A program made the position numbers and the translations under genes. Under the pieces are notes generated by a model. The model was not told where the DNA came from and did no database searches. It saw only the letters and a program-made list of their open reading frames with translations. A stretch of DNA of 64,000 nt from Agapanthus africanus (Eukaryota > Streptophyta > Magnoliopsida > Asparagales > Amaryllidaceae). The stretch spans positions 295,702,044 through 295,766,043 of the forward strand of contig CM057337.1 of assembly GCA_030015575.1 (NCBI GenBank), given 5' to 3'. Each line of letters starts with the position of its first letter. The first letter of the stretch is position 1. Shown one piece after another: positions 44,039 to 55,773 of the stretch.

Positions 44039-46737
44039 TAGGTATTACCTTCGGAGCGTAGGATGACTCTTGGTTGATGGAGTAGGTGACTAAAGTAGAG
44101 TGACGTACCGTGGGTATGTTCCGCGGCATACTTACGATACGCTACTCCACTTAAGAAGCCTTCGGATGTACATTTCTTTGCTCAGTGTTATATTCATTCG
44201 TGATCTAGCCTCATCGGTACTAGTTATGGTTTTGCTGCCACGATCACGGGCAGGGAGAGCTACGGCTAGAGTTGCGGTCAGCAGGAGCTCGTCATGAACG
44301 AGGACTGACCAGGGCGTAATTCCGGCGACATACAATTGCAGAGATGTGTCTTTTTATGGTGTTTCGCGCCACGAGCGTTTGATGGATCGCTGTATGAGAT
44401 TACTCGGACGTGCAGAGGATTGAGCCAATGATAGAGGCCAACCAGATTTTGATGACCGTTGATGTATTGCTTATTCCTGATGATTGAGACACTGTTCAGC
44501 GTGCAGACGAGTGAGCCAGTTGTTGCTGCGAGCGATGAGATATCACCCCAGAGGTTGGAGCTATTGCACTACGAGTTGTACTAAGAGATGATAGAAGGTC
44601 GCTAGTCACCGAGGATGAATGACTAGGACATGTAGATCGTTCGCTACCCCGATGCGAGGTCATCAGATAGATTGATTCTAGCTAGAGTCGACTTCACGCG
44701 GAGACGTTGAGAGTCGACAGAGACGATCAGATGTTAGAAACCTATTATTCCAAGTTTAAAGTACTCGGAAAGACATGCTAGCAATTCTATGGACCCTCTA
44801 GAAGAATGAAACCCTAACTCGACATAATGACCGTGTGAAAGCCTTTGAACCATAGGGTTTGTGGCAGTTCCGCCGCGCCATTAGTGAGGCTTGGGTTTGC
44901 CCTTCTACGGTTGGACCACCGATGCTGTGGTATGTACTCGATACTATTAAACTGTACCCAAGATGTTGAGCTCTTAGGGGATTATGAGGTTTTGACGAAT
45001 CGATCGAATGGTTCGACTTCATTCGGATGCTAGGTGGTGAGATGCATTTCTTGGGAGACTCCAGATACGAGGATAGCCATTGGAGCTCAGTCCATGCAGC
45101 CACGGCGAGACGAGTCCGAAGCAGTCGACATTAGAGAAAAGTGGAGTAAGAGGTTCGTAGAAGATCTGGATAAGATGATGTTCCACTCCGCCGACATCAG
45201 AGATGCAATACGCATGCCGAGGCATTGTACTTGGATATACTTTCTAAAAGGAGTCGCGATGAGTATGCAGCCGTTTCGTAGCAAGAAACAAATATAGTAA
45301 AGGACGATGACTTCCGGACAGTTAGGCAGAGACGAGATTTGGGAGAGACCCCGACCGGACCTTTCTGGAATAAATTACGAGGAGACTTGGACCCAGGAGT
45401 GGGCATGTTACGCACACCAGCGAGCCAGAGTTCAGGATCGTCGACGAGACATGATACGAGTGGCCATGATAGTTGGCCAGAGATTCTTAGAGGATGTGCT
45501 TGAGCGGGACTATTCCTCCATACTTGATTTCGGTATTTTGGGCGATTTATTCGCATGATTGATTTTGATGATTGAGTTTCATGATATTTGTTTTCATGTA
45601 CCATGGTTGCACCTGCTGAGTATTTACTACTTTTGCACAGTTGTTGCACTTGATATTGTTTTCGTGCCTTGGTTTCACATGTTTATGATTTTATTGGTTT
45701 CATACAGTTGAGTTGATTTTGTGCATATGTACGCACACGATTTGGTTTTTGCACTCGGTATAGTCCGCCTAGGCTTGCAGTACAGTGATACGCATTTTGT
45801 GCACTTAGATGCACTGGACTTCGATTTCGATGGTGATACTCGATATTTGTTTTGTGCACCTTGTGCACCAGATTGGATTTTGCATATGTTATGCGCTTGA
45901 TATTGGATTTCATGATTTCGTGCATGATGGATGCACCTGATTTGGATTTTCGCGCATGTAATGAGATACGATTTGGTGCACACCAAATGCACTAAATCCA
46001 GATTCTTCGTGCATGTCAGAAGCACCTGATTTTGCTGTCAGGCACACACATTGCCTATCACAGATGTTGTGTGCACACCCGTTGCACCTAGATGTTGTTT
46101 TTGTGCACATGTATGGCACATTTATGGATTTTGATTTCCGTGCGCACCAGACGCACGTAGTATTCATATGCACATTTTGGGATTGATTCCTTATGGAGCA
46201 GTTCGTTTTTATGATATTCTCCATATGTTTTTGTACTGAGCAGGACTAGTCAGATAACAGTACCTGAGCATATTTAGCATGCATTGATAGATTTCAAAGG
46301 GATTTTCAAAAAGCGAGCTATAGTCTCAATATTTATCTACGTGTCCGATATGACACGAAACGTTTAAAACAAGGAAACCCTTCTAAATTATTTCCAAAAA
46401 CGGCGGAACGTACATATTAAACAAAAGATAGATACGCATATGGTTATTTTCTTATTAAGGACGTCTGCCACTGTGCAGTGTTATGCGCATTGCACAGCGA
46501 CTTTAAAAGATTTGGCATGCATTTCCTTCAGATATTTACATACATAGATTTGATATTTACATATATAGTTTCAATTTATAGCATATCGGTTATGCTTTGG
46601 ATTTGGCATTCGTGACTTTACCTTGACTCCGATGATTGCGGGACGCTTGACAGAGTTTTGTTTTTGAGTTAACTGATCATTACTCATGCGCATGTATTGC
46701 GCTACGATGCGTTTTATGTATTGATGATTTCGGAGCC
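44039..46737 (+). other. Element E internal region, no recognisable gene
   Basis: About 2.7 kb. Open frames are at most about 100 codons, for example 45307-45558 on the plus strand, and none shows a gag zinc knuckle or pol motif; it may be a decayed gag. The part 45600-46200 is a diverged tandem repeat. The rest, 46260-46737, is AT-rich with nothing recognised. GAGCC at 46733-46737 is the target duplication of H. Confidence 0.6.
45600..46200. repeat. Diverged minisatellite of TGCAC/GTGCA units
   Basis: Imperfect units of about 30-50 bp run through the stretch, on the pattern GCACCTGATTTGGATTTT then GTGCACATG or a variant. GTGCAC, TTGTGCAC and TGCACC recur more than ten times. The long minus-strand frames here exist because the repeat lacks stops in that frame; I do not regard them as genes. 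Confidence 0.65.
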
Positions 46738-48070
46738 TGTTCACACCATAATATTGCATTATTATATTCCTCATTCTTATTCTTTTTGTAAATAAAAAGG
46801 TGCTTTTGACGCATGTCTGCTACATGTTACAGGTTACAGGTTCTTGAACAGAAAACAGTGAAAACGAAGTAAAGACGATGAAAAAGTGAATTTTAACCAA
46901 TGAACAGAAGATCTTGATCAAGCCTACATAAGAAACAGTTCACAAAGCAAGGTTCAAGACGTCAACACAAAGCAACGGTTAAAAATCCACTACAAATGTT
47001 CACTGAGGATCTGGAACCAATGTAGAAGCCCAACTGAGAAAAATATTGAAGAATAAGAAAGCCCATAAAGCCCAGAGCCTGCAGCAGAAATTACAAAACC
47101 CAACTCTTCTGTTTGGCCGCGGAACCGTGGCCAAACCAGGCCTTGGGTTGCGGTTCCGCGGCCTAGTTAGGGATTTAGGAGCATTAATTTTTTGGTAAAT
47201 GTTGTGGCGGCGTTGACTGGTCTTTATAGGGCTATTTTTGTAATTGTAGACATGCGGATCAAAATGTAACCTAGGGTTTCTATTTCCTTTAAATAGAACT
47301 CAAATTCATTGTAAACTTTATGCCTCCTTTTAATAAAAATTCAGAAATTCTTATGGAGAGCATCGGTGTTTCTTTTCCATTCAGAAATTCAGATCTGACA
47401 ACCCTGCATGGATGATTGGAGGGATGCATCTGTAAGTAGATTTAATTTCTCGCCCTAGTTTAGATTTCAATTCTTTACCCTAGGTAGATTTAATTTCATG
47501 CCCTAGGAACTTGTTTAGGGTTTATCTTTGGGGAAGGATTTTGAGAGATGAGATCTCTCATCCCTTTCTTACCCACCAAATATTTACAATAGGACACCAT
47601 ACATACACGCACATACCGCGCCCTACGGCATCCTACCCCTCGAGGTAACGATGACACCGTAGTGTAAAAGCCCTGGTTGCGCGCGTTTTCCATGGAGGTT
47701 AGGGTAAGGATCTCTAAAGGAAGGACAAGAACCTAGAGGAAGGAACACCTTCCCGAATGGATCTAACCCCCTTTATTGATAATTACCATAACTCCTCACA
47801 GATCTTCATCCGGGTATAGAAAGCGTTGAGATTTACTTGCATTTCCAAACCATCCCTAAACCTAACCCTAGCAAAAATAGATCTTGATAATTGCCCTAGG
47901 TTAATTAGGTTTTAGATTTAATAACCAATCCGAACACCCTTCGGAATTAACTTGTAAGCGCGAATCGGAAATTCACAACATCCCTGTGGACCGACCCGTA
48001 TTCACCGGCTAGCTACATGCGACGCTGTTCTTGATTGCGGTAATAGAGATAGTTTTTGACATACAAATCA
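46738..48070 (+). repeat. Element H 5' LTR
   Basis: 1333 bp. It contains the GC-rich palindromic motif: TTTGGCC...GGCCAAA at 47112-47135 and TGCGGTTCCGCGGCC at 47149-47163, then GGATTTAGGAGCA. An ATG-poor, AT-rich sequence; the minus-strand frame near 47496-47693 is also in the other LTR and is not a gene. Confidence 0.93.
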
Positions 48071-49273
48071 AATGGCGCCGTTGCCGGGGATGCCATAGAA
48101 ATTTTCTTTTTGCAATTTCGGGTTAACCTTAAATTAAAAAATCATAAAAATTTGAAAAATCAAAAAAATATAAAAATATATCATCTGTTATTTTTGGGAA
48201 GGGTATTTTTGTGTGAATTTTGCAGGATCTACGAACAAATTCGGATCTGGAAATCTACAGAGATCAAAACAGTATATATCAAATCCGAACAAACAGAGAA
48301 ATATCACAATAGACAATAGAAGAAATTTGGAGGACCGAGTCAACAAGAAGAATCGCAGTGATCTGTTCCCAAAAAAAAAAAATTATTCCGCCGAAGCGAC
48401 CAAGATGCGGTGGAACCGCCGCCCGAACCCCCTTTTGGCCGCGGAACCACCGCGGCCTGGTCGATTCAAGGCTTGAAAAAAAAGGGCAGAAGCGCGATAA
48501 AAAAAAAACAGTTCCGCCACTATAAATTTCTGTGTGTTTTCTCTCTCCTCCTCTGCAAATCTTGATATATCTTCTGTAAATTTGCCTGCAGGATTTCTTT
48601 GCGCTCAAAAATCTTTTCCCTATCAAATAACAATCTTGTGCAGGATTCTTTGCGCCGCGCAATAAAATAAAAATTGATTGCAAGTGATTTTTTTCTGTTT
48701 TGCATATTTTTAACCGGACTTTAAGGGGATTTTTGACCGATTCAGATTGGGTGGGGATTTCATCACCCATCCCAGGACCCCAGAAATCACATAAGGCATT
48801 TGCATTGACCAATCTTTAATTAAAAAATACTAGACTCAGCCATAAGGACTTCGAGCTCAATAGGACAGAGGACTAGTATAGGCTTCGGCCGTTTATCCTA
48901 ACCTGACTTTGCGGTGCCTAGGCAAGTGTGTCAAAAGCTAGTGGTTTTTAATTAGACCCACTACTGTGGTTCCTTCCTACTTACCTGGCACTTACCTGGC
49001 CGTAATTGGTGGTGAAGAGGCTGTTTGAGGTCCTATTTCTAGCCCTTTGGAACAGTTAGGAGCTGTCTAGCAGACATAGGTGACCCTAGATCTAGGCCAG
49101 ATTGTGCATTTCTGGTTGATTGCATTTGTGTCTAAGCCCTTTATCGAAATATTTTTCAAAACAAATAAAAAATAAGAGGAAATTTTTTATAAAAAGACTT
49201 GCAACTTTTGTCGCGAAGAAATCCTTGCACCCGACTTACACCCACTTACACCCACCTTCTTTCTCTTCTCATC
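48071..49273 (+). other. Element H leader
   Basis: 1.2 kb between PBS and the first ATG of the H frame. It holds two more GC-rich palindromic motifs: GCGGTGGAACCGCC (48407-48420) and GGCCGCGG-AACCA-CCGCGGCC (48437-48457). The 177-codon minus-strand frame at 48279-48812 lies antisense to this leader and has no recognised domain. Confidence 0.65.
48073..48090 (+). promoter_or_regulatory. Primer binding site of element H (tRNA-Asp)
   Basis: TGGCGCCGTTGCCGGGGA, two bases after the LTR end; complementary to the 3' end of plant tRNA-Asp(GTC) as I recall it. Confidence 0.88.
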
Positions 49274-51244
49274 ATGGGTACCCCACATAATAAATCACTT
49301 GCCGAACTTTGGTATCCCGAACCTAATTTTGTGTCGTACGTCAATTTGTTCGGTCAATTTAAAGACGATCCTTCCTTGCCTAAAATATCTTTGAAAGATC
49401 AAATAGAAGCGTCTAGGAGAAACAGTTTGAATTTTCAAGCTACTTTGTGTCAACCAAGTCAACTTTTACCACCTTCATATGTTGATACAACTTTTTCAAG
49501 TCCTTTTGTCACTCCTAAGCCGATGTCCATTGCTGAGCATATTGCTCAATCTCGCAGCCGATCTTTCACCCCTCTCCACTCATCTAGTTATAGGGATCCA
49601 CACAATTATTCACCTTGTTATCCATATGTTGACCCAACACCTGCCCAACCATCCACTTCTTACTAGTCCTACCCGACCTTACCACCCTCACTAGACACTG
49701 TTTCTACACAGCCATTATGGAGTTTTGCATATCCACACGATTTCGAATCTTTTACCGAAACCCCCTCACCATCCAAGTCTAGTTTGGAAGAGTCGTTGGA
49801 GGCATATATTGCAGCAACAAATAAAATGACTAGCAATGTGGAAGCGTCCGTGGCCGCCCTTATGCAACCTGCTGAACCGGTAGCTAGTTTCCCACTGGCT
49901 TCAAATTTTTCAATGTGTGAGGCGGCAGTTAGACAGAGTGAGAATGAGAGAGGATTTTCAAATCAAACCTACCCTTACCCAATTGAAGCCCACAACTCCC
50001 GTTTTCCATAGATTGTCTTAAAAAGTTCACCAGTTGAAAATAAAAATGAGTTGTGTGTTTTTGTAGTGTTTGATTTGCCAAATTGTGAAGAACCCCTTTC
50101 GAGTGAAACCGCACTTAATCCTTTCGATCTCTATACCTCCCATCTAGAACCTAAATCGATAAATATCCATGCTTTTGATGAGGTGTCTAAGAAAATTGAT
50201 TTTCACTTGATTGAGGATATAGACACCGGGAATATTTCGGATGATGAACCTGTCGATTTAATTGAAATTTTATGTTCAAATCATCATCCCGGGTTATTAA
50301 GTGTTTCTCCCGAATCTCATATGCGTCTTGATTTTGATGATAATGTCATGGGTGAGTTGAATTTTAAAGAGAATTATAAGGATAGTATTGAGGAGAGTTT
50401 TGAGGATCATATTGAGGTTGAACCATTTTTCTTTGATGTGTCGGATTTTCCAATTCATCCTCTTGAACCTTTAACTGTTAGATCACCCTGCCTCCTTTCC
50501 ATCGTTCCGACCACGCTTGAAGACTGTGAGCTTGAAAAATTTTCCTTTGAATATGACACAGTTCTCACAGCTGTTAACACTTACGAGTGTTTCACTTTTT
50601 CGGACGATATTGATGACTCACCACCCGAGTTTGAGTCCCTTACATTTTCAGATGATTTAGTTGAACAATCAGACTCGGTTGCTTATAGTAGTTTCGAACC
50701 ATTAATGGAATTTTTCAAGTTCGAGACAGTTTACTACGATGAGTATGAGACCATCCCAGATTCACTTCCTTTCGTCCGTACTATCGTTCCGACCGTACAA
50801 GTGACCATTACGCTTTCATCTCCTGTACCAAGTTCGGCGTACCCATGTTTTCTTGCGAATCTTGAAGGATTTGACCCCATTTCACGACGGGTTGATAGGT
50901 TAGCGCAATCACTTTTAACACATCGGTCATCACAAATTGCGTTAATTTATTCACTCGATTTATACCCTCAAGTTCGTGCGATACTTCTTTCTCCTTTCCA
51001 CCATTCTTCTCCCCCACCGAGACCATATTCTACCATTCTTCTTTCCATACGGTCTCGTGTGTTTCTCATTTCTTTCCTCCACACCCCATTTTTGCACCAA
51101 CTATACCATTACCACGATAAGATCTTTGAATGGTTGGTGCTAACCTTTGGCTTGTGCAAGGCCAATCTTAAGTTTGGGGGGAACCTCGTGTATATATGTA
51201 TATATATATTTTTTGTTTTCTTTTTCTATAAAAAAAAATTATAA
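49274..51244 (+). pseudogene. Element H long acidic ORF of unknown function, with two in-frame TAG codons
   Basis: I do not recognise this protein. From ATG 49274 (MGTPHNKSLAELWYPEPNF) one frame runs 657 codons to 51244, interrupted only by TAG at 49664-49666 and 50009-50011. The first third is rich in Ser, Pro and Tyr. The middle (about 50100-50800) is strongly acidic, with many Asp, Glu and Phe, such as FSDDIDDSPPEFESLTF. The end passes into low-complexity sequence and the true C-terminus may be earlier. There is no zinc knuckle, protease or polymerase motif. Both TAGs could derive from CAG by cytosine deamination at CHG sites. The almost open frame suggests that a protein, or read-through, was recently maintained. 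It could be a highly diverged gag or an extra gene. Confidence 0.7.
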
Positions 51245-52651
51245 AAAAAAATTAAATAAATAAACAGGGGAGTGCCGGTATTTTGACCCTCTTGATTTAG
51301 CATGACAGTGAGGACACTGTCAAGTTCAAGTTTGGGGGTATGCTCGGTACGTCTTCTTCCTTCGCATTCATTTGTACATATTTTTGCATTTGCATAGTTA
51401 TTTGAAAACCCAAAAAAAATTGAAAAATTTCAAAAATTATAAAAATTATTGTATTCAATTTTGGCTAATTGACTTGAGTTTGACGAATAGGTTAACTGGC
51501 TAGGAACAACTAGATCTTAGACTTAGTAAATTAAAAACCCTAAAAATAACATTCCTTAAAGTTTAGCGGTAGAAAGTATATGTCTTTGTAGTTTATTTAG
51601 AAATAGGCAAATTTTGGGTTCACTTCTTGGGCTAAGTCGAAACGAGGAAAGAGTATTGATGTTCTTATTAGAGTATAAGTTTGAAAAATAATTCCTAGCT
51701 TAAGTCTAGATTCTGAAAATGTATACCCTGCAATTTGCACAATCACGCACCTTGAAACTTGGAATAGTAGAAGAGACCTTGAAATGCTCTTGTCTAAAGT
51801 CTTTAGTACGAAAATAAATAAATAAAAATACATAACTGTGAATGAAGAATAAAAAATGGACACTGGTTTTTGTGATTACTTAAGGCTGCAAAAATAGAAA
51901 AATATTTAGCGAGGGTGCTTCATCACCTAGTGCCTTAGACCAACTGGTTTGGGAGTCACTGCTAAAGCCTTGGGTGTTGCAAGACTAGGAATTACGCTTA
52001 AATGTGCAAACACATTTTGTAATCGGTCGTTGGTACCTCAAGAAGTATTAACGGTCGCATGAAGGATGTGTAGGCAAAATTCAATTAAAAATTCACCAAT
52101 TAATAAGTGCTTTGGACAATGGACGAGAGTACGATTGCTTGATTTGAATTTCCAAGTGTAGGGGTGATATTTATACACACACGTGGGGATATGTGATTGG
52201 AGTTTAGATGAGAGAAAGGAGTGAAGAATAGAACTTGTATCTTTAATAGAGTTGATTAAAATTCCTAAGTGGAGATGGAACCCTAGAAGAAAAACTTAAG
52301 AGATGCCGAAAGCTAAGTAAGTCCACAGGATATATATAATCTTAAGTTAAATAAAGCAGAAGCATGAAGAATATGGGTGGATAATTTACGGGTCGACGAT
52401 AATAGAATTCCTTGTTAGAAAACTCTTTTGGAGAACAAAAAGTTGAAAAGCTGAATTGATAGGATTTTGTGGGTAGTATCCGCTGAAAACCCTCAGGAGA
52501 CAACACTCCTCCTACTAAGGACACCAAGAGGTTTAACGGCTTGTTGCACGTGCTCAGTGCAATCGCGTTTCCCTGCGAAAGTGCGGTTAGGATTTTAGTG
52601 AATAAAAATAAGTTTGCTCGAGGACGAGAAAAAGATAAGTTTGGGGGTATT
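51170..52651 (+). other. Element H 3' untranslated region with repeated polypurine motifs
   Basis: About 1.4 kb without coding frames. TTTGGGGG occurs three times in the context AAGTTTGGGGG: about 51173-51183, 51327-51338 and just before the 3' LTR at 52637-52648. Only the last is placed to prime plus-strand synthesis at the LTR; the others could be internal priming sites. Confidence 0.65.
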
Positions 52652-53983
52652 TGTTCAAACCATAATATTGCATTATTATATTCCCTATTCTTATTCTTTT
52701 TGTAAATAAACAGGTGCTTTTGACGCATGTCTGCTACATGTTACAGGTTACAGGTTCTTGAACAGAAAACAGTGAAAACAAGGTAAAGACGATGAAAAAG
52801 TGAATTTTAACCAATGAACAGAAGATCTTGATCAAGCCTACATAAGAAACAGTTCACAAAACGAGGTTCAAGACGTCAACACAAAGCAGCGGTTAAAAAT
52901 CCACTACAAATATTCACTGAGGATCTGGAACCAATGTAGAAGCCCAACTGAGAAAAATATTGAAGAATAAGAAAGCCCAGGAAGCCCAGAGCCTGCAGCA
53001 GAAATTACAAAACCCAACTCTTCTGTTTGGCCGCGGAACTGCGGCCAAACCAGGCCTTGGGCCGTGGTTCCACGGCCGAGTTAGGGATTTAGGAGCATTA
53101 AATTTTTGGTAAATGTTGTGGCGGCGTTGACTGGTCTTTATAGGGCTATTTTTGTAATTGTAGATATGCGGATCAAAATGTAACCTAGGATTTCTATTTC
53201 CTATAAATAGAACTCTAATTCATTGTAAACTTTATGCCTCCTTTTACTAAAAATTCAGAAATTCTTTTGGAGAGCATCGGTGTTTCTTTTCCATTCAGAA
53301 ATTCAGATCTGACAACCCTGCATGGATGATTGGAGGCATGCATCTGTAAGTAGATTTAATTTCTCGCCCTAGTTTAGATTTCAATTCTTTGCCCTAGGTA
53401 GATTTAATTTCATGCCCTAGGAACTTGTTTAGGGTTTAGCTTTGGGGAAAGATTTTAAGAGATGAGATCTCTCATCCCTTTCTTACCCACCAAATATTTA
53501 CAATAGGACTCCATGCACACACGCACATACCGCGCCTTACGGCATCCTTCCCCTCGAGGTAATGATGACACCGTAGTGTAAAAGCCCGGTTGCGCGCGTT
53601 TTCCATGGAGGTTAGGGTAAGGATCTCTAAAGGAAGGACAAGAACCTAGAGGAAGGAACACCTTCCCGAATGGATCTAATCCCCTTTATTGATAATTACC
53701 ATAACTCCTCACAGATCATCATCGGGGTATAGAAAGCGTTGAGATTTACTTGCATTTCCAAACTATCCCTAAACCTAACCCTAGCAAGAATAGATCTAGA
53801 TAATTGCCCTAGGTTAATTAGGTTTTTAGATTTAATAACCAATCCGAACACCCTTCGGAATTAACTCGTAAGCGCGAATCGGAAATTCACAACATCCCTG
53901 TGGACCGACCCGTATTCACCGGCTAGTACATGCGACGCCGTTCTTGATTGCGGTAATAGAGATAGTTTTTGACATACAAATCA
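52652..53983 (+). repeat. Element H 3' LTR
   Basis: 1332 bp, matching the 5' LTR. Here the GC-rich motif forms two perfect hairpins, TTTGGCCGC-GGAACT-GCGGCCAAA (53026-53049) and GGCCGTGG-TT-CCACGGCC (53060-53077). Many differences from the 5' LTR in this motif are C/T or G/A changes. Confidence 0.93.
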
Positions 53984-54687
53984 GAGCCCTAACGACTAGG
54001 ACATTTTATTGAAATGTTTTTGAATTTTGGGGTTTAAATTTAAATTCGGGGACCGAATTTCTTAAAGGGGGAAGATTGTAACATTTAAAAAAAAATATTA
54101 TTCTTGGGAATTTTTATAATTTAATATTATTTTAATGAATATTTTAAATTTTCGGTATAATTAAATACCGATAAATGGGGAAAATTTTGGAAAAATTATG
54201 GAAAATTCTAAAATAGGGTATTTAGTGGAATTATGCCATTTTTAAGTTTTTATGACTAATTATATGCTATTATAGTGCTAATCGCGATTAAAAATCGCTA
54301 ATCGAGTTTTTAGCATTTTTGGTGCAAAACATGCACATATCATTTTTTCCACACTTGTCACATTTTCTTACATGTTATGAGTGTATGGTTGCCTAGGGTT
54401 ACCATTGTGTGAGATGAAATAAAGGAAAAAGGAAAAGAAAAGAAAAAGTGAAGGAATGATGATGAGAGAGAAAGGATAGGTCAACCCCATTTTTGAACCA
54501 TGACCCCCCATCATTTCTTCTTCTCATCTTCTTTCTCCCCCCTAGTGAGCTGCTGCTGCTCCTGCCCCTTTCCCGCTTCCTCCTTCCACTTCAAAGCCCC
54601 AAAACACCATGAATCCAACCCCAAAACCCCATTCCTATTTCACAAAAAATGTTCCCAAGCTCACTAGCTACACATTGGACCTAGAAA
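53984..54687 (+). repeat. Element E 3' end: PPT and start of 3' LTR
   Basis: After the H target duplication, E resumes with an AT-rich stretch and the purine tract AAAGGGGGAAGAT (54064-54076), then TGTAACATTT opens the 3' LTR at 54077. It follows the 5' LTR, including ATCGCGATTA, GAGCTGCTGCTGCTCCTGCCC and CATTGGACCTAGAAA, until the CACTA terminus at 54688. Confidence 0.85.
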
Positions 54688-54707
54688 CACTACTACAAAT
54701 AAGGATT

Positions 54708-55190
54708 GCCCCTACGGGCATATGCGTAGGGGCTAAAAAATACCCCGTAGGTGCAAAGGCCGCAGGTGCAAGTTGAAGCCCTGAACTTGCCCCTACGGGC
54801 AAATTCTTGCCCATGCGGATATCTGTGTAGGTCCTGTTGCCCCTACGGAGTAATGCGTAGGGTAAAAAAAAGTTTTATTATTTAAGGTTTTTTTAATATA
54901 TTGACTGTACCTACGGACATAACCGTAGGGGCATGCCCTAACCCCTACGGATATACGCGTAGGTACTGATCCGTAGGGGCCATATATCAGGATTCCTGAT
55001 ATTTGGCCCCTACGGATAACCCTGTAGGGGCTAGGCTGTTAGCCATACGGTTGTGTCCGTAGGGGCACTCCCAACCCCTGGTACTGCGATCAGGGGGAAA
55101 ATATCAGTTACTGCTGTTATTGTGCCCCTACGGGCTTAGCCGTAGGGGCAACATGTGAACCTACGGATTAATCCGTAGGTACACAATATC
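54708..55190. repeat. CACTA subterminal repeats CCCCTACGG / CCGTAGGGG
   Basis: Roughly 18 copies of a 9-10 bp motif in both orientations, many as facing pairs a few bases apart, such as CCTACGGATTAATCCGTAGG near 55170. Other pairs stand at 54709-54730, 54910-54935, 54940-54965 and 55131-55158. Subterminal motif arrays bind the element's own TNPA-like protein in known CACTA elements. Confidence 0.85.
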
Positions 55191-55464
55191 TGTATTTTTT
55201 TAAAAAAAATGGGCCGCTAGATTTTTTCCCGCCCTGTGCACAATAATATATACATCAATCAAATATAAAATTAATCATCACACAACATATATCGCAGTAT
55301 TCATATTCACATCTCACGCATATAATATACAAAAGAAACCAAAAAACTGAATATGATATAAATATAAACCAAAATCAATATCGCCCAAAATGTTTCAAAA
55401 TGTAGTAAAATATATATCATATAAATAAATACATGTTTCAAAAAATAAGAATCAAAATGCTAGC

Positions 55465-55530
55465 CTAGCTCGGTCCAGCTCCACCTCTGATAAACGCTAG
55501 AATCTTGCGCCTACCCCGTCGCGTCTGGAC
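55465..55530 (-). pseudogene. Putative last exon of CACTA-encoded protein
   Basis: On the minus strand, after an acceptor-like ...GCACACGTTAG, the sequence VQTRRGRRKILAFIRGGAGPS runs to a TAG at 55465-55467. The pairing with the exon ending at 55774 is a guess from splice-like signals; frame continuity was not verified. Confidence 0.35.
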
Positions 55531-55773
55531 CTAACGTGTGCAATAAGCGTGTAAGAACTCTGTTTTATTCGAATTCTTATCATTATCGAGTTATTTCGAA
55601 ACCCCATTTGGATATCTAGTTTGGAAAACTGTAGTTTATTTTAATTAGATATGTACATGTATGATTAATAAAACCTAAGTCTACAACCAAATAAGCTCAG
55701 GCTACGTACTAATATTGAATATGTTGATATCTATAATATGACATGATATTTTACTATTAAGTAGTATACATAC

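Larger units (their letters stand above)
46738..53983 (+). mobile_element. Element H: LTR retrotransposon with tRNA-Asp primer site and an unknown ORF
   Basis: LTRs 46738-48070 (1333 bp) and 52652-53983 (1332 bp), TGTTCA...AAATCA, flanked by GAGCC (46733-46737, 53984-53988). PBS TGGCGCCGTTGCCGGGG (48073-48089) matches tRNA-Asp, as in Athila-type gypsy elements. The 4.6-kb interior has one long acidic frame (49274-51244) and no recognisable gag-pol, so H is probably non-autonomous. In a 270-bp sample the LTRs differ at about ten places. Confidence 0.93.
37607..54687 (+). mobile_element. Element E: gypsy-type, large-LTR, apparently non-autonomous retrotransposon
   Basis: 5' LTR 37607-44020 (about 4.3 kb without the inserted solo LTR), PBS 44025-44038, internal 44039-46737 and 53989-54076, PPT, then 611 bp of 3' LTR up to the CACTA insertion at 54688. 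Without inserts the internal region is only about 2.8 kb and has no recognisable protease, reverse transcriptase or integrase. The gypsy assignment rests on LTR character and tRNA-Met priming, not on pol, so it is uncertain. It has been hit three times (solo LTR, H, CACTA). Confidence 0.75.

Noticed and set aside
44700-45560. Gag gene in the interior of element E
   Set aside because: Frames such as 45307-45558 have no zinc knuckle or other gag motif, and stops are frequent; a decayed gag is possible but cannot be supported.
45675-46224. Overlapping minus-strand open frames of 80-116 codons
   Set aside because: They lie exactly on the GTGCAC minisatellite and consist of repeat-derived residues; the repeat simply lacks stops in that direction.
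48279-48812. 177-codon minus-strand frame in element H
   Set aside because: It is antisense to the H leader, has no recognised domain and includes the GC-rich palindromes; H reads on the plus strand.
54708-55190. Regular short repeats as a possible CRISPR array
   Set aside because: Motifs are only 9-10 bp, occur in both orientations with spacers of a few bases, and follow a CACTA terminus in plant DNA.
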